A DNA stretch of 64,000 nucleotides, taken from assembly GCA_023055505.1 (NCBI GenBank), contig JALIRH010000002.1:39503733-39567732 (forward strand), in the 5' to 3' direction. The notes beneath the pieces are model-generated. The model was not told where the DNA came from, made no database searches, and was given only the letters and a program-made list of their open reading frames with translations. Shown here in pieces: positions 1 to 11,905 of this stretch; position 1 is the first letter of the stretch; every line of letters starts with the position of its first letter. Made by a program: the position numbers and the translations under genes. This DNA comes from Callipepla californica brunnescens. Lineage: Eukaryota > Chordata > Aves > Galliformes > Odontophoridae.

Positions 1-1806
1 CCAGTAGGCTTATCTAGCTGGAGCTCTGTTTTAATGAAGAATTTCCTCAATAAGAATAGAAGCGTGTGGTCCATAAATCATAAGATCCAAGTCACTAACA
101 TTTTATAATATTAAATTAGCTGGAGGCAACACCATTTTGCTACTCTGGATTTATTTAAAGATCTATGGGATGTCTTTTTAAAGACACATTCTTGGTTATG
201 AGAATATTGTTTCATTTTTCGTTGCTAACTTATCACTTGAGAGATGCATTTACTTCTCACATCTACTCACCATGCTTGTGAAAGCCCATAGCTTGTCTGT
301 ACTATAGAAGTATGGTTCCCTCAGCTTCTGTCTCTCTAGAAATCTTACAGACTTTTGAATATACATGCCTTTTTCTTCTTTTCCACTTTTAGGTAACTCC
401 AGCTTCTTCTGTCTCTCACTTGTCAGGAGGGGACAAAGCAGGTACCTTGTGGCGCATTGCCACATTACTGAGCCGAAGGACAACTCAGGCATATGTTTTT
501 CATCAAGAAGGGTGAAAACTATGCATAGGTTTCCTTAGCCATGTCTTGTAGGGCCAGTATGCAGCAACCAGCAGCTTGTCCAGAAGTCTGTTTCCTAGCC
601 AGCAATGCTTCTCAACTGGACAGCCTCAGTACTTTTTGAGACATCTTGCTAAATCCAAATAAGGACAATAGGCTAGAGAAAGAGTGGTAAGAGATCTGGA
701 TTCTCTTTCCTCTCCAACTGTAGTTCCTTCTCTAGAGGGAGAAGTAGGAAAGTTATGGGTCAGTGAATGACCTTCAAGGCCTGCTGCTAGCCTTCCCCTT
801 TTTCTGCTCTGCCCCAACCTACATGAAGCATTCTTCACGTATGCCTTCTATAACACATTCATTTCTTCTGGCTGCCTTCTCTAAATATTTAGGGCCTTCT
901 TCAATTTTAGAGGCAATTTTAGATGCATCCTTCTCTAAAAGTTCATAGAGGTACTTAGCTCTCATCCCCCAAGTGATCTGCACCAAATTCCAGCAGACTA
1001 ATGGTATTTTTAGTCTGTAGCTGCTTCTACCTTTGTGTACTGGGTTTACTCATGTCTTCTTTGGAGTAATAATAGATTCAGCCATAACATTTCTAAGAGG
1101 GTACTGAAATTCAATCCCATTCTGTGAGGAAGAGACTATAAACCTCAGTCCATTTTTGTGTTTACAAATATAGATCCAAGAATCACAATTGAATTTACTA
1201 TCTTGAATCCAGTACGGCTTTCACAGCCACCTGTCTTCTTGCCCTGAACCTCCTAAGGAAATAACAGCTCAGGTATCCAAAAATAACCAGAGAAGATGTG
1301 CCTAAGAAATCAATGCCTGATAACCTCAGTCTAAATATTAGAATAAGGCCAATCCCTTCTAGTATGGGCTCATCTCTCAGTACCCTGCCTAAGTCTGCCT
1401 TCAGAAAAGCATTACCCTCAAATCCAGCACTGTAAACGTACGAAGGCTTCAAGCTGAAGCATGGCTCAGTACACCTCATCCACGCGGACTGTAAGCATTG
1501 GATCTTCTTGAGACAGCCCCACATCTTTCCAGTTACCCTTGGGTTTCCTGTCCTGGGAAACAGGGAGTTTCTGGAAAAGGAATTCTTACAGGAGAATGTC
1601 CTTTAATGTCCTTAAATCTCCATCCTATCTGGGGCCAAGAGTACCAAACTTGAAACTGGTGTCATTGCATCAGGCCTCATTAGTCCTAACCACCCACACT
1701 GGGAAGGCAAAACATTGTTCTCTCTTCAGTTTCCAGGGTGGTTTTTGTTGATAGGGCAAGCAACTGTGAGCAGCAGCTTTGGAAACAACCTTAGACTGTC
1801 GGAGTC
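1..1806. other. Intergenic, nothing recognised
   Basis: AT-rich sequence without any recognisable exon, RNA gene or transposon. Several open frames of 60-110 codons occur on both strands, for instance minus 1198-1524, but they have no family resemblance that I can see and overlap one another, as expected by chance. No CR1 end signature was found here. Confidence 0.5.
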
Positions 1807-1837
1807 TAAGTTACTAAGCCTCCAGCTTAGTAACTTA
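1807..1837. repeat. Perfect 12-bp inverted repeat (hairpin)
   Basis: Left arm taagttactaag (1807-1818) and right arm cttagtaactta (1826-1837) are exact reverse complements separated by a 7-nt loop (cctccag). It lies about 70 bp upstream of the possible decayed coding segment at 1907. No function can be assigned. Confidence 0.8.
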
Positions 1838-1906
1838 CTGTATTTGTTTACTGTATTTGATATTGTCAGCTGGAAGACTGGAGATCTGTAGTCAAATTTC
1901 TTCTAG

Positions 1907-2158
1907 GTTGACACCTTGCTCCTTGTCCTCAAAGAACAGCACCATCTCAGTTATGATGAATATCTCAAGCTCCAGAAAACCAATGCAAGCAAGCTGCCTT
2001 TCCCTTATGGAGAATCTTCTGAATGAGAAAAAGCAGATGAGAATGTGTATGTACATGACCATAGTTACAAAAATGTTCAGAAAGCAGCCACACTGAAGAA
2101 ACTGGATTTTCTTGCTGTAAGGATCGAAGTACCTGCTGACTGCAGCAAGTGGTGGTAA
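1907..2158 (+). pseudogene. Possible decayed coding segment, unidentified
   Basis: One plus-strand frame starting just after a pyrimidine-rich acceptor-like site (ttcttctag, ending at 1906) reads 39 codons of soluble, charged, protein-like sequence, including YDEYLKLQKTNASKLPFPYG. It meets a TGA at 2024-2026, then reads 43 more protein-like codons, including EKADENVYVHDHSYKNVQ, before TAA at 2156-2158. No initiating ATG and no family is recognised. It could be a remnant of a processed or duplicated gene, a real terminal exon stopping at 2026, or chance. The minus strand also carries a 96-codon open frame over the same bases, which weakens the case. Confidence 0.22.
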
Positions 2159-3679
2159 TTTTGTTGCTGAAGCTCCATTCAAACTTGGAGAAAATCTGTT
2201 TTTCTCAAGTTCCTATCCCTGTGTTAAAAAAAACCTACTGTAAACTTGTTAAAAATCTCTCAGTTTGAGAGGCTTGTCAGTCATTCATAATGGAGATGTA
2301 TACCTTCTAGGTAAAACTGAGCTGACTGGAGACTGGAGTCAGGACTACCCTGACATCCACTACTGAAAACTGAAAACCAATTACTAGCACATAAAAATGA
2401 ATTCTGAAATAATGATAAATCAACCAATGCCACACAGATGATTACCGAAGTAAGTACCTAAGAATATGAAATGTTGTATGGGACAAGATTGATCTTTCAC
2501 TTAGCCTTGTATCCTGACTCTGATAATAAATAAAACAGATAAAGATGTAGCAAATATAACAAACACAGCAATCCAGAAGAGTAGACCAGCCACAGAGCAA
2601 TGCTTTCAAAATATGCAGTCATGGCCTTCAACAGTTCGAGGCTGTGATGGGTAAGTCCCCATTCTGTTACTTGCTCATTACTCCCAGCAGGATGACAGAG
2701 AGAATCAGAAGGGCACAAGCAGTGGAAAAAATAATGGGTAGTGTTTAATATATGAAGAATAAAACAAAGAAAAAGGGGTGGAAAGGGAATCACTCAACAC
2801 ACCTGATCAGCAGACTGGTTCCTGAGCATTGTCAACTTGAGAAAAGCTTCCCCCCAGAGAATGACACTATATGACACGTAATATCTCACGGACACCATGG
2901 ATCAAGAGACCAAGCTGCATTCCCTCCTAGCTTCTCATCCAGTCCCAGACAGCTTTCTGTGAAAAGGCACAGCAGAAAAAAGAAGGCCTTCATGCCATTC
3001 AGGCACTGTTCAGCAATAGCTAAAACATTGGTGCATAACATACACTTCTAGCCTCAGATCCAAAGCACGACATGGGCTGTTATGAAGAAAGTTACCCCTA
3101 TCCCAGCCAAACTCAGTACAGAGGTTCAGGAGTTTCTTGACCCAAAGGGCATTTATCATTTAGAATGTGAGAGTTCTGACCAAAATCAGAAACCCATTGT
3201 GCTGTATATTTTGCAAATACAGTAAGATATCATACCACTCAAAAACCACTCCATCTACATGGATACCAGTAAGTGGGAAGGAAAAAAGTCACAAATGACA
3301 AATGAGCTGATTAAGGCTAGGCAATCTGTGAATGCCTGAGCCAGATCCATTGAATACTTTCCAATATCCTGCCCTACTGAACAGCACTCCAGATGTGGCA
3401 AGTACTGAATGTGAAGTTCAGGGGCTGGGTTCAGTTTTTCCACTAAGCTGTCCTGAGGTCTAGACCAAACGTTGGTGAAGAGGACGCAAAATGATTTCAT
3501 ATTTTAACCCAAGTAACCTGTTCAAATCTCTTAGACAACACTGGAAAAAAAAGCAAAAGGGAGCTGGAATTAAGGTAAATTTAATATGTTTTGAGAACAA
3601 AGACTTTACATTATACTACTCTAAAGGTAAAGGGATCAGTGCAAATAAACAGATGTAACAAAAAGAAGGAAAAATGAAT
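2159..3679. other. Intergenic, nothing recognised
   Basis: No exon-like or repeat-family sequence was recognised. Two minus-strand open frames (2497-2793, 3255-3500) are rich in Leu, Phe and Ser, as expected from AT-rich noncoding DNA, and have no splice or promoter context. Confidence 0.5.
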
Positions 3680-3915
3680 TCTCACCTATCTCCAAGGATC
3701 TAGGCTCACAGGGTAAGAACTCCAGAAGAGGGATTGCCAACAGGAGACCCTTCCTCAGTGGCAGTCAGCCCTTAAATGAGGTCTAAGTGGGGTGTAGCCT
3801 GGCTTCCCCTCTTCCTGTTGAACAGGTGAATTGCCTTCACCTGTGCTCTCAGGGCTGACCAGATCTTTCCTTCAGGTGCTCACTCAGTGGTTCAGGCCAT
3901 GACTCAGCAGTCCCC
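3680..3915 (+). repeat. Unnamed dispersed repeat family, copy A
   Basis: This segment shares an ordered set of blocks with 4430-4640 and 24450-24645: a ctcacct-type start, a taaatgaggtct block, a tggggtgtagcctgg block, an E-box-like hairpin and a ggtgctcactcagtggttcagg end. The hairpin has perfect 9-bp arms (3822-3830 and 3836-3844) and a 5-nt loop. Copies A and B are both plus-oriented and about 740 bp apart. It may be an avian LTR or nonautonomous element; I cannot name it. Confidence 0.55.
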
Positions 3916-4425
3916 ATACAGCTACCTAAATCAGGTAATTTATCTGTGATGTGATGCAGGATTTTTTATGCAAGGTTCCTCATTCCCTGTTCTAAAGATG
4001 AATGTCTGGAAACGCAACAGAATGTTGTAATTACTATGGTACATATATAAACTGTTTTGTAAGCATACCCTTGCCTTAGTAAGCAAACCACAAAATTATG
4101 GTTTAAATATAGCTGAGAGAAGGATTCAGTCTACTACTTGTGCATAGATGGGTTTTTCAGGTTCTCAGGGAGAACCACTGATTCAGCAGGGGGAGAGTCA
4201 CAGAATTAAAGATAACACTAAGTCAAATCTCCTACTGAAGCAGGTTCCTTACTGTGGGTTGCACAATAAAGTATCCAGATGGGTCTCCTCAGAAAGAGCG
4301 TAATGCTGTAACATGATGGAAAGCAGAGCAATAACAGCAGAGGTGCGCAATCCTAGGCTGTAGTAAAAAAGAACAAGACCAAATGCAGCAGCTGTAGATA
4401 CAGAAACAAAGAAAAAGAAACTATT
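3916..4425. other. Spacer between repeat copies A and B
   Basis: About 510 bp without coding potential. A short stretch near 4262-4270 (cacaataaag) contains an AATAAA hexamer. If copies A and B were terminal repeats of one element, this would be its remnant interior, but no protease, polymerase or integrase motif is visible. Confidence 0.3.
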
Positions 4426-4644
4426 TATCTTAGGAAGGCATCAGGTACTCAGGAATCTCGGGCAAGATACTCTCACCTCCACTGCCAACATTTAATTGAG
4501 GTCTGGGAAGGGGTGGATCCTGGCTCCACCCCTTCTGGTCTCTCAGGTACACTGCATGCACCTGAGCTGCCCTGGGTTGGCGCTGCCTTCCTACCAGGTG
4601 CTTAATCACTGGTTCAGGTTGTGACTTAATCAGTATTTCTGCTA
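4426..4644 (+). repeat. Unnamed dispersed repeat family, copy B
   Basis: This is the second copy of the family seen at 3680 and 24450. It keeps the taattgaggtctggga block, an 8-bp perfect hairpin (ggggtgga, paired with tccacccc, at about 4511-4532) and the 10-bp E-box-like hairpin (4542-4551 with 4557-4566, one mismatch, 5-nt loop). It ends with ggtgcttaatcactggttcagg. A CR1 fragment starts directly after it. Confidence 0.55.
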
Positions 4645-4648
4645 CAGG

Positions 4649-5085
4649 GAGGCTTCACCACCTTTCTGGAAAGCCTGTTCCAGTGCTCTATCACCTATAG
4701 TGAAGAAGGTTTTTCTTATGTTCTTATGGAATTTCCTGTGTTCCAATTAGCACTGGTTGCCCCTTGTCCTACTACTGGGTGCAAAAGAAAAAAGCCATGC
4801 CCCATCCACTTGACTCCCACTCATTAGGTATTTTTAAGCATTTTTAAGACCACCTCTCATTCTCCTCCAGACTAAATAGCCTCAGGACTCTCAGCCTTTC
4901 CTCATAAGAGAGGTACTCCAGGCTAGTATTATTAATGCACCCCAGGATCCCATTGGCCTTCTTGGCCACCAGGGCACGCTGCTGGCTCACGGCCAGCCTG
5001 CTGTCCACCAGGACACCCAGGTCCTTCTCTGCAGAGCTTCTCTCCAGAAGGTCAGCCCCTAAATTGTGTTGGTACATCCAGTTAT
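4649..5085 (-). mobile_element. CR1 LINE fragment (minus sense)
   Basis: The plus strand reads the CR1 antisense hallmark (cctgttccagtgctctatca, then ctccagactaaatagcctca). The minus-strand frame 4844-5077 gives CR1 reverse-transcriptase C-terminal residues ([42 protein letters not shown]). The segment between NGILGC and the YEERLR block is missing, so this copy has an internal deletion. The extreme CR1 3' tail is also missing where repeat copy B abuts it. The element is dead. Confidence 0.88.
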
Positions 5086-6305
5086 TGAAGTTTTCCTAGT
5101 ACTTCCCTGGAAACTTAGATAAAGTTTCCATTTTCCTTCAAGACTGCTATTTTATTATTGTATAGCTGTTAATTGGTTCGTAGCACTAGTTTATTTTTTA
5201 CACTCAGTCACAACATAGCAAAACCCTAAGAGCAAGAAAAGCACTGGGAAAAATAAATAAGAAAAAAAAGGAAGGAAGGAAGAGTATTTTTGGCATCATT
5301 ATTATTATTTCAAACATCTCTGTTTAACTGAAATTAATTTTATTTGTGGTGGCAAACTCAGAGTGCTTTAACTCCACAGGCTTGACCCATTTATTTCCTC
5401 TCATCTTCTGTAGCAGGGAGGGAAGGATTTGCTATATGAAGAAATAGCTTCTAGCTGAGAAAAGCTCTTACTGCCCTAGCCAGCAGGCAGCTTTATTGGC
5501 ATTCATTTGTTGCCCTTGATACTTGAAAATTCCAAGCTACAAGGCAAGCCTCAGTTGCAGATCTGGTCTTTAGTAACTAGAGGCAGAGGCTAATTTTTAA
5601 TTTTATTTTTTTTCCCAAGCATTTTATTTTATTTCAGTACAAACATTTATCTATAAAGAAAGAAAGAAAAAAAAATAGATGTAATATCTGTCTTTAATGT
5701 CCAATGTACAGCTGAGATCCACAATTCAGAAAACCCTTAGTATCAGTGCTAAACTACAGAACCATATGTTTGCTCCTTTTTTGTTATTGTTCATGGAGTA
5801 GGAAGAAACACTGCAGAAAAGGCAAGGGGGAATTTATAAAAGCAGAGATAAAATGAAAAGAGTGGAGGGGAGGGGGAAGAAAAGAACATTAGAAGAGTAG
5901 AGAAGAAACTCTTTAGTAGTCCTAGTGAGCATTAAACAGAGTCCAGATTTCTTCTACTGAGTGGGAAAATCTGAAAAGTGTGAGTTAACCCTTCAGATTA
6001 GTGGATCAAAGGTGGTATACACCTCTTTACTGTCACTGACAATTGCTTTGTCGCTTTGCTACCCTACAAAAAATTTTGCTGATGTAGGACTTGAAATCAT
6101 ACTCAATTCAAAAACTACCACCATGTAGTTATTGACTAAACTTTAGTGATTTGATCACCAAATCATTTTGATCCTTATATCAACAACATGATCCGTTACT
6201 CCAATATGCATCAGAGTATACTGTAAGGATTATTGTATTACGCTATAGAAGAGCTCTCATTCCTGCTGGCCTTTTGTCTTGGCACTGACTTTCCATTATT
6301 TTGAG

Positions 6306-6377
6306 GGCCAAAGATTGTCAAAATTATTGAGGCCAAAAATTGTCAAAATTATTCATGAAATGCTATGGCATTTCATG
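6306..6377. repeat. 25-bp tandem duplication next to a perfect palindrome
   Basis: A ggccaaa-attgtcaaaattatt unit begins at 6306 and again at 6331, a period of 25 bp. It is followed directly by a perfect inverted repeat with 10-bp arms: catgaaatgc (6354-6363) and gcatttcatg (6368-6377), with a 4-nt loop. Confidence 0.8.
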
Positions 6378-7210
6378 GATAATATGGCAGTATTACAAAC
6401 TGTCTGTGGATGTTGCAGTAATAGTTTAGAAAGTACTCTAGAAACACAAGTCCCTACATCAGTGTCACTGGGATTTTGTACTGACTTTTTAGGCCTTGAA
6501 AGAGAGCACCACTGTCAAGAAACTGGGAGTGAAATGTGATTATTAATTGGGACGCTATACATCCCAGATAGTACTTTTAAATAGTACATTTTTTATGATG
6601 TAAAGAAGTGAAAATGAATCGCTTTTAGTAAAAAGGGGTCATCTGTCCATCCTAGTAGATATGAAATGTGGTATTCTTTTTTCTTCTTGGGGAAGATTGA
6701 TACCCACTGAATGGTAACAATGCTGTTCATGCTACATCTCTGTTTTATTTTTTATTTTCAACCACAATATTTAAGGGCTAGTAGAAATAAAAGCAAACAA
6801 AACCAACAAACCAAAATGAAAGCAAAAGCATTTTAACAAGTGCTTGTATTGGTATCAAGAGACATAACCAGGAGAGGTCACTAGGCCAGCAATCAGATCA
6901 AGCATCACTACTTTATTCCACTGAAATTTCAACCTGTCTGCACAGGCAAAGACATGAAAACTGAACACTCTCTCCGGCATTCCTGCCCCCAGCTCACATG
7001 GACACCTGTGGGAGCTGAGTGCCTGCTGCTCTGTAGGCCTGGTGTGCTGAATTAGATGGTATGCATGAATTGTGTTGAAATTTGTAGTTTGTTGCAGCTT
7101 ATTTCAGAGAATGCAGGTATGCATCTGCTAAAACTTTTTCTCTACTTCCTGATTGTTTACCCTGTTCTGGAGAGTGGATATTACTATGATATTCGCTCTT
7201 ATTTAAAGTT

Positions 7211-7275
7211 GTCCCTTTTTCCTTCCCCTCCCCCTGCTCCTTCCCCCTCCTCCTACCCCCCCCAACCCCATCCCC
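7211..7275. repeat. Pyrimidine-rich tract
   Basis: About 65 bases consist almost only of C and T, with runs of up to 8 C. It is low-complexity DNA that could form triplex or C-rich secondary structure. No adjacent gene or splice site gives it a role. Confidence 0.8.
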
Positions 7276-9970
7276 TTAACTGCAACCCCACTGGGGCACA
7301 AGAACATTACAGTTAACACAGACACTGTATTGGCCATTTGATACATTACCATTACTTTTAATTAACTTCTCACGTCAAACAGGTGATTTTATTTATTTCT
7401 TCATTTTGCTGGAAGGATGAAATCAGGATAATCACAAAAACAGATGTGGCTGTAAGTGTGTTTTGGTGTGCGACAAGAACATCCAAGCAGACTGCTCTCA
7501 GATGTAACAAATCTGTGTGTGGCATTTGTCCTGAATCCCTTTCTTCAAAGGAGACGTTATCATGGAATTCTTCTGAGGATGATACTCTTCAGTTATCCAC
7601 CCCACCATTATTGTGTCCCACCAAATGATAGGTACAGCTTCTAGAACAAGGAAAATGGGTATATTCACAATTTTTGGGTACTGACAGAGGTTTTAAACTG
7701 TAGTGTACCCAAAACAATGAGCGTAATGCCTAGGTGGTAGCATCTAACAAAATTAACAACCATTTTAACCACTGACTTGCAGCAATTTAAATAAAATTCC
7801 ACAGCTGTTGAGTTTATTTAACCACTTTATCTCCCATGACACTGAATTTTCACAGGTTGCTGTATCATGACACCTACTGGTAGAGATAACCAAAATAAAC
7901 AGATACAGCTCTTTCTGAATGATGAAATAGATGCTTCTGTTTAAAATGAGATTTTTTGTCTCTCATTGAAGTGGTGATTGATGTACGTGCAGTCATGTGG
8001 GGAACACTATTACTGTGACTTAGAAATAGGGTGGGGGAAAGGAAAGGTAGTGGATCTGATACCAGTGTTTTCAAAGGTGCAGGTGTGCCTCGGGTAAATG
8101 TGCATCAGGCAAGTCTTTCACACTCAGCCTCTGTGCCTTACAGTCCCTACAAGACTTTCTTTTTTTTTCTTTGAGTTTTAGCTTCAACTGAAGCTACATT
8201 TCATTTCTATTCTGCCATAATCAATAATTATGTAAAAGAAGCCATTCCTGCTTGAAAAGCATAGCTGCTGGTTTACCCCAAGGTTTTGGAAAGCAATAGG
8301 TCATCACTGTGAAGCAGCTTAAACAGATACATTCCATACAGACTGCCATAGGAAACCTTGACTTTCTTTTTAATTGAGGGAGAATAAAAACCGATGAGCA
8401 ACTCTGAAGACAACAGAGATGAACTGAAGGTGCTGTGAAGACGAGTGTTAGAACTGAGCTTTAAACCCTTTGTACGATTATCATCATCTGGTTTGTTTTG
8501 CCTTACAGACCTGCTCGCTGCATATCATCTGTCTATTGTGGGGGCAAAAATACTTGTATGAACTAGGAAGCAGACTTGCCTGAACAACACACAAGCAGTG
8601 TTAACTTCAAATGCCATATTTTACCACACTACTTCATCAATGGATGCAGAATTTTCCAAAATATTTCTAAAGCAAGTGAATTCTTGGCATATTCACAAAA
8701 ATAAAGAATCTTTCAATTTCTCAGTGCTACCTCCATTGGGCTTTGATCCTTTAAACCATTTCATGCTAACTCAGACCAACACTCTATTTCTGTTACTACC
8801 TTGAAAACCATCTGCTTCACTGATGTGTCTTGTTTCATTACTGAATAGAATTTCCCTATTTGACAGCACTCTGGCAGCAGTTTCATTCCTCAGGATATGG
8901 TTTACCAGTGAGCTATTATCTGTGTCTATTCAAGCTTTTGAGATCTGGTCTAGGTTTTCTCCTCTTATTAAATTACTGTAGCAATGTCAGTTATCAAATC
9001 GTCATCCCTGTTAAGTCCCTCCACTGTGCATAAATCCATTTTCACACTGCACAAGGCAGAATCAAGCAGCTTTTCCAGCAGTTTACTAGGGGTATGTCTG
9101 GCCAGTACTTTAGCTGCATAAATCATCTTATGTCAGATGTGAATGGGAGCTCAGGTGTAGGTACAGGGAGAGAAGAAAAGGGTAGCAAGGATGTCACCAT
9201 TTGTTCCTCATTATGTTATCTTTCTCCTAGCACTAAGGAGAGTAATAAAAGGGACATTTTCCTAGAGTAGTTTCCAAAGCAGTAACTCAATAGCACAGCT
9301 TCCCACCTAGAAAAGTACCTTTGCTTTAGCCATTTTTGAGAACTCCAATTCGAAATGTCAAAATATTTTTTTACCACACAACCACCCATTTAAAACCTGT
9401 GATCACACTTCATCTGCTTTCTGTTGGATTTCACCTACAGCAGTTTTTCAGCATTTGTTTTCATATTAGCTAGAGAGGGGTTTTTGAGCAGATGATACGC
9501 AATGTTTTTTTCAGGAAAGAAAGTGTAGATCTAAGTTGTGTTTTTAGGTCCCTTTTTACTGAAGATTGCAGGGGACAAGAGAAAAACTAAAATAAAGTGT
9601 TTTTTTTTTTTCATTATTATTTGCTTTGGGATGTTACTTTCATCAGCAAATTGCCTCTTACCTGAGATGAGACAGGATCAGGAACTTTCTTGTTAGTTCA
9701 GGCTCCCATGACATCTTTACTTGATGTATTTGCCATGCATTACACCCAACAGATGCTGAGCTAGAAAATTTGTCTACTGGATCCTTGCGGTGAGTCTTTT
9801 TCCATTAATTTGTACCAGATGAGACATGCTTTTCCTTGGAAAAAAACAAAAAAAGCTTAATTGGGTAATTACAGCTGCAAGTCGTTTCCACTGTCATCTT
9901 CTCTCCTGAGTAAGGTTATGTGCTCACTTAGTCACACACACAAGTTGCTCGAAAAGGAGCTCCTCTCCAA

Positions 9971-10412
9971 GAATCACAGGGGTTGGAAAGGGCCTCTAGA
10001 GATCATCAAGTCCACCTCCCCTGCAATAGGTCACACAGGTAGGCATCCAGACAGGTTTTGACTGTCTCCATAGAAGGAGGCTCCACAACCTCTCTGAGTG
10101 ACCTGTTCCAGTGCTCCATCACCCTTACTATGAAGAAGTTCTTTCACATGTTTTTAGGAACTTCGTATGTTCAAGTTTTAGGCCATTACTCCTTGTTCTA
10201 TTGCTACGCAGTACTGAGAAGAGACTGGCCTCATCCCATTGCCTCCTACCTCCCTTTAGATAATTATAAATGTTTATCAGATCCCTCCTCAGTCTTCTTT
10301 TCCCCAGGCTCAACAGACCCAGGTTTCTCAGTTTTTCCTCATAAGGGTGATGTATCATCTTTGTGGCCCTCTGCTGGACTTCTGGGAGATTCCTGTCTTT
10401 TTTGAGCTGCAG
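9971..10412 (-). mobile_element. CR1 LINE 3' fragment (minus sense)
   Basis: The plus strand begins with the CR1 antisense tail (gaatcacaggggttggaaag, then ggcctctagagatcatcaag) and continues through the tgttccagtgctccatcacc block. The minus frame 10128-10358 encodes the reverse-transcriptase C terminus (YEEKLRNLGLLSLGKRRLRR, DLINIYNYLKGG). Frameshifts and divergence mark it as old and inactive. Confidence 0.93.
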
Positions 10413-11757
10413 AGCAGATTTTCAGCTCTTTTTTGGCTGTGGGGAGACTCGCAATGCCATGCGCTGGAGCTGTAGTGTTCAAAGGCTCAGAGGACTGCTG
10501 CACAATCAGGGCAGCAAGTCTGTGGTGTACCATCCATATGTCCACATTCTGGTAGTGCATCCCTGTATCACATCCCTGCGATAGTCTGAGTCAAAAAAAA
10601 AAAAGGCTGCCACTTTGTGTGTCCTAGATGCTTTCTGAGCAAAGCACCTGCTGGTGCTTAGGGCATGGGTATAGATCTTCATATTGACAGTCACTGCCAA
10701 AAATAAATAAATAAATCAGCTTCATTTACACATCCACATTTAGCTCTACATAAAGGCTGCAGGCTGTACTTGTGTTACATTCACTAATTCTCCCTCTTCT
10801 TGACAGTGTTTTCCCTGCATTAAGGTGGGGACTTCCAGATCCATCCAGTGGCTGCTCTCCTTGTCCCCATCCTGTGGCTCTGGGCAAGGAAAGGGTCTCC
10901 AGGAGGCCCAGCTCCCAGCCCCCTGCTCTGGCCCGGCCTGTGCCTCCTGAGAGACAGCAACCAATTTTTCACCTCTGCTCAGGCAATCCAAATCTGAAGC
11001 TTATCCTGAACACACAAAATCTGGCGTTTCATTTCTTTATGTGCCATTGTGTGTGCAAGAGGAAAGAGTATGGATCAACAGCTGCCTTTAGTCAACACAG
11101 TCAATCGGCTTAAGAATGTAATCATCTAAAAAAAGGAAGGGAGGCTAAACTGCTGTCACTTGCTGCTAATAAAAGTTCCGGCATTAAGCAGCAGCAGGAG
11201 AGCAGCTTTGTTCTCTCTGAGGGATCGCTGGGCTCATGGTGAGCCTGATGCTGCACAGCTCGGTGCGCTAAAGAAGGGCTCTCACAAGGCTGCAGACTTG
11301 GAGGAGATGTTGATCAACCTGCTGCTTATGCTGCCGTTCACCCCAATATCTCTACCAGCTCTGCCAATATTAAAGCCTGAATAAAGCTTTCCTTCCTCTG
11401 CCATCTCATTCTGCATTGTTAGGCACAACCCAGGGGTTTTGTTTCTCAAGCTTGGGTATTTTTTCCTTTTTTTTTTTTTTTTTTTTTTTTTCTTTAACAG
11501 CATCTGGTAGGGTTTGGCACAGTAATTACTGTTGTGTCATAAATTCAGCATAATGGCTGTGCTGCAGGACTGAGCAGGCAGGCTGGAGGCAGCAAGAAGT
11601 AGCAAGCCCCTACTTACACAAAGGGAACTCTGATAAATAGTAATGTAAGCCAGGAAAATGATTTAAAAATATTTGCAGCAAAGTACAGGCTCAGTTACAT
11701 GACAATTACCACACTTTAACGTGCTCTTCCCTTTCAATATATTATTTCTTGTAATCT
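10413..11757. other. Intergenic; poly-T tract
   Basis: No gene was recognised. An AATAAA hexamer occurs at about 11382 (ctgaataaagc) on the plus strand and a T run of about 25 bases lies near 11468-11493. Open frames of 73-113 codons occur on both strands in the more GC-rich part (10746-11113) and overlap each other, so I do not treat them as genes. Confidence 0.45.
11466..11493. repeat. Long poly-T tract
   Basis: A nearly pure T homopolymer of about 25 bases follows ttttttcc. Read on the minus strand it is an A tail, but no processed transcript body is recognisable upstream of it on that strand. Confidence 0.85.
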
Positions 11758-11758
11758 T

Positions 11759-11905
11759 GCAGAATCATAGAATCGCCAAGGTTGGAAAAGGCCTCCAAGA
11801 TCATGCAGTCCAACTGCTCACCTACCACCAATATTTTCCCACTAAACCACGCTCCTTAGTACAACATCTAAATGTTTCTTGAATACCTCTGGGGACAGTG
11901 ATTCA
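11759..11905 (-). mobile_element. CR1 LINE 3'-end fragment (minus sense)
   Basis: It starts with the antisense CR1 terminus (gcagaatcatagaatcgcc, then aaggttggaaaaggcctcc) and continues through caccaatattttcccactaa and the cctctggggacagtgattc block. It contains only the last 150 bp or so of the element, typical of strongly 5'-truncated CR1 insertions. Confidence 0.93.

Larger units (their letters stand above)
5086..9969. other. Intergenic; simple sequence only
   Basis: No gene or named transposon was recognised in about 4.9 kb. Visible structure includes an aggaagga run near 5270, an (att)n run near 5300, a purine-rich run near 5855-5890, a 25-bp tandem duplication plus palindrome at 6306-6377, a strongly pyrimidine-rich tract at 7211-7275 and a T run near 9600. 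Open frames here (maximum about 86 codons) look like chance. Confidence 0.5.

Noticed and set aside
10746..11384. Cluster of open frames in a GC-richer patch
   Set aside because: Frames overlap on both strands and none has a family signature.
11380..11493. LTR end or processed gene (AATAAA followed by a long T run)
   Set aside because: The T run has the wrong orientation to be the tail of the plus-strand AATAAA, and no body of an element is visible.
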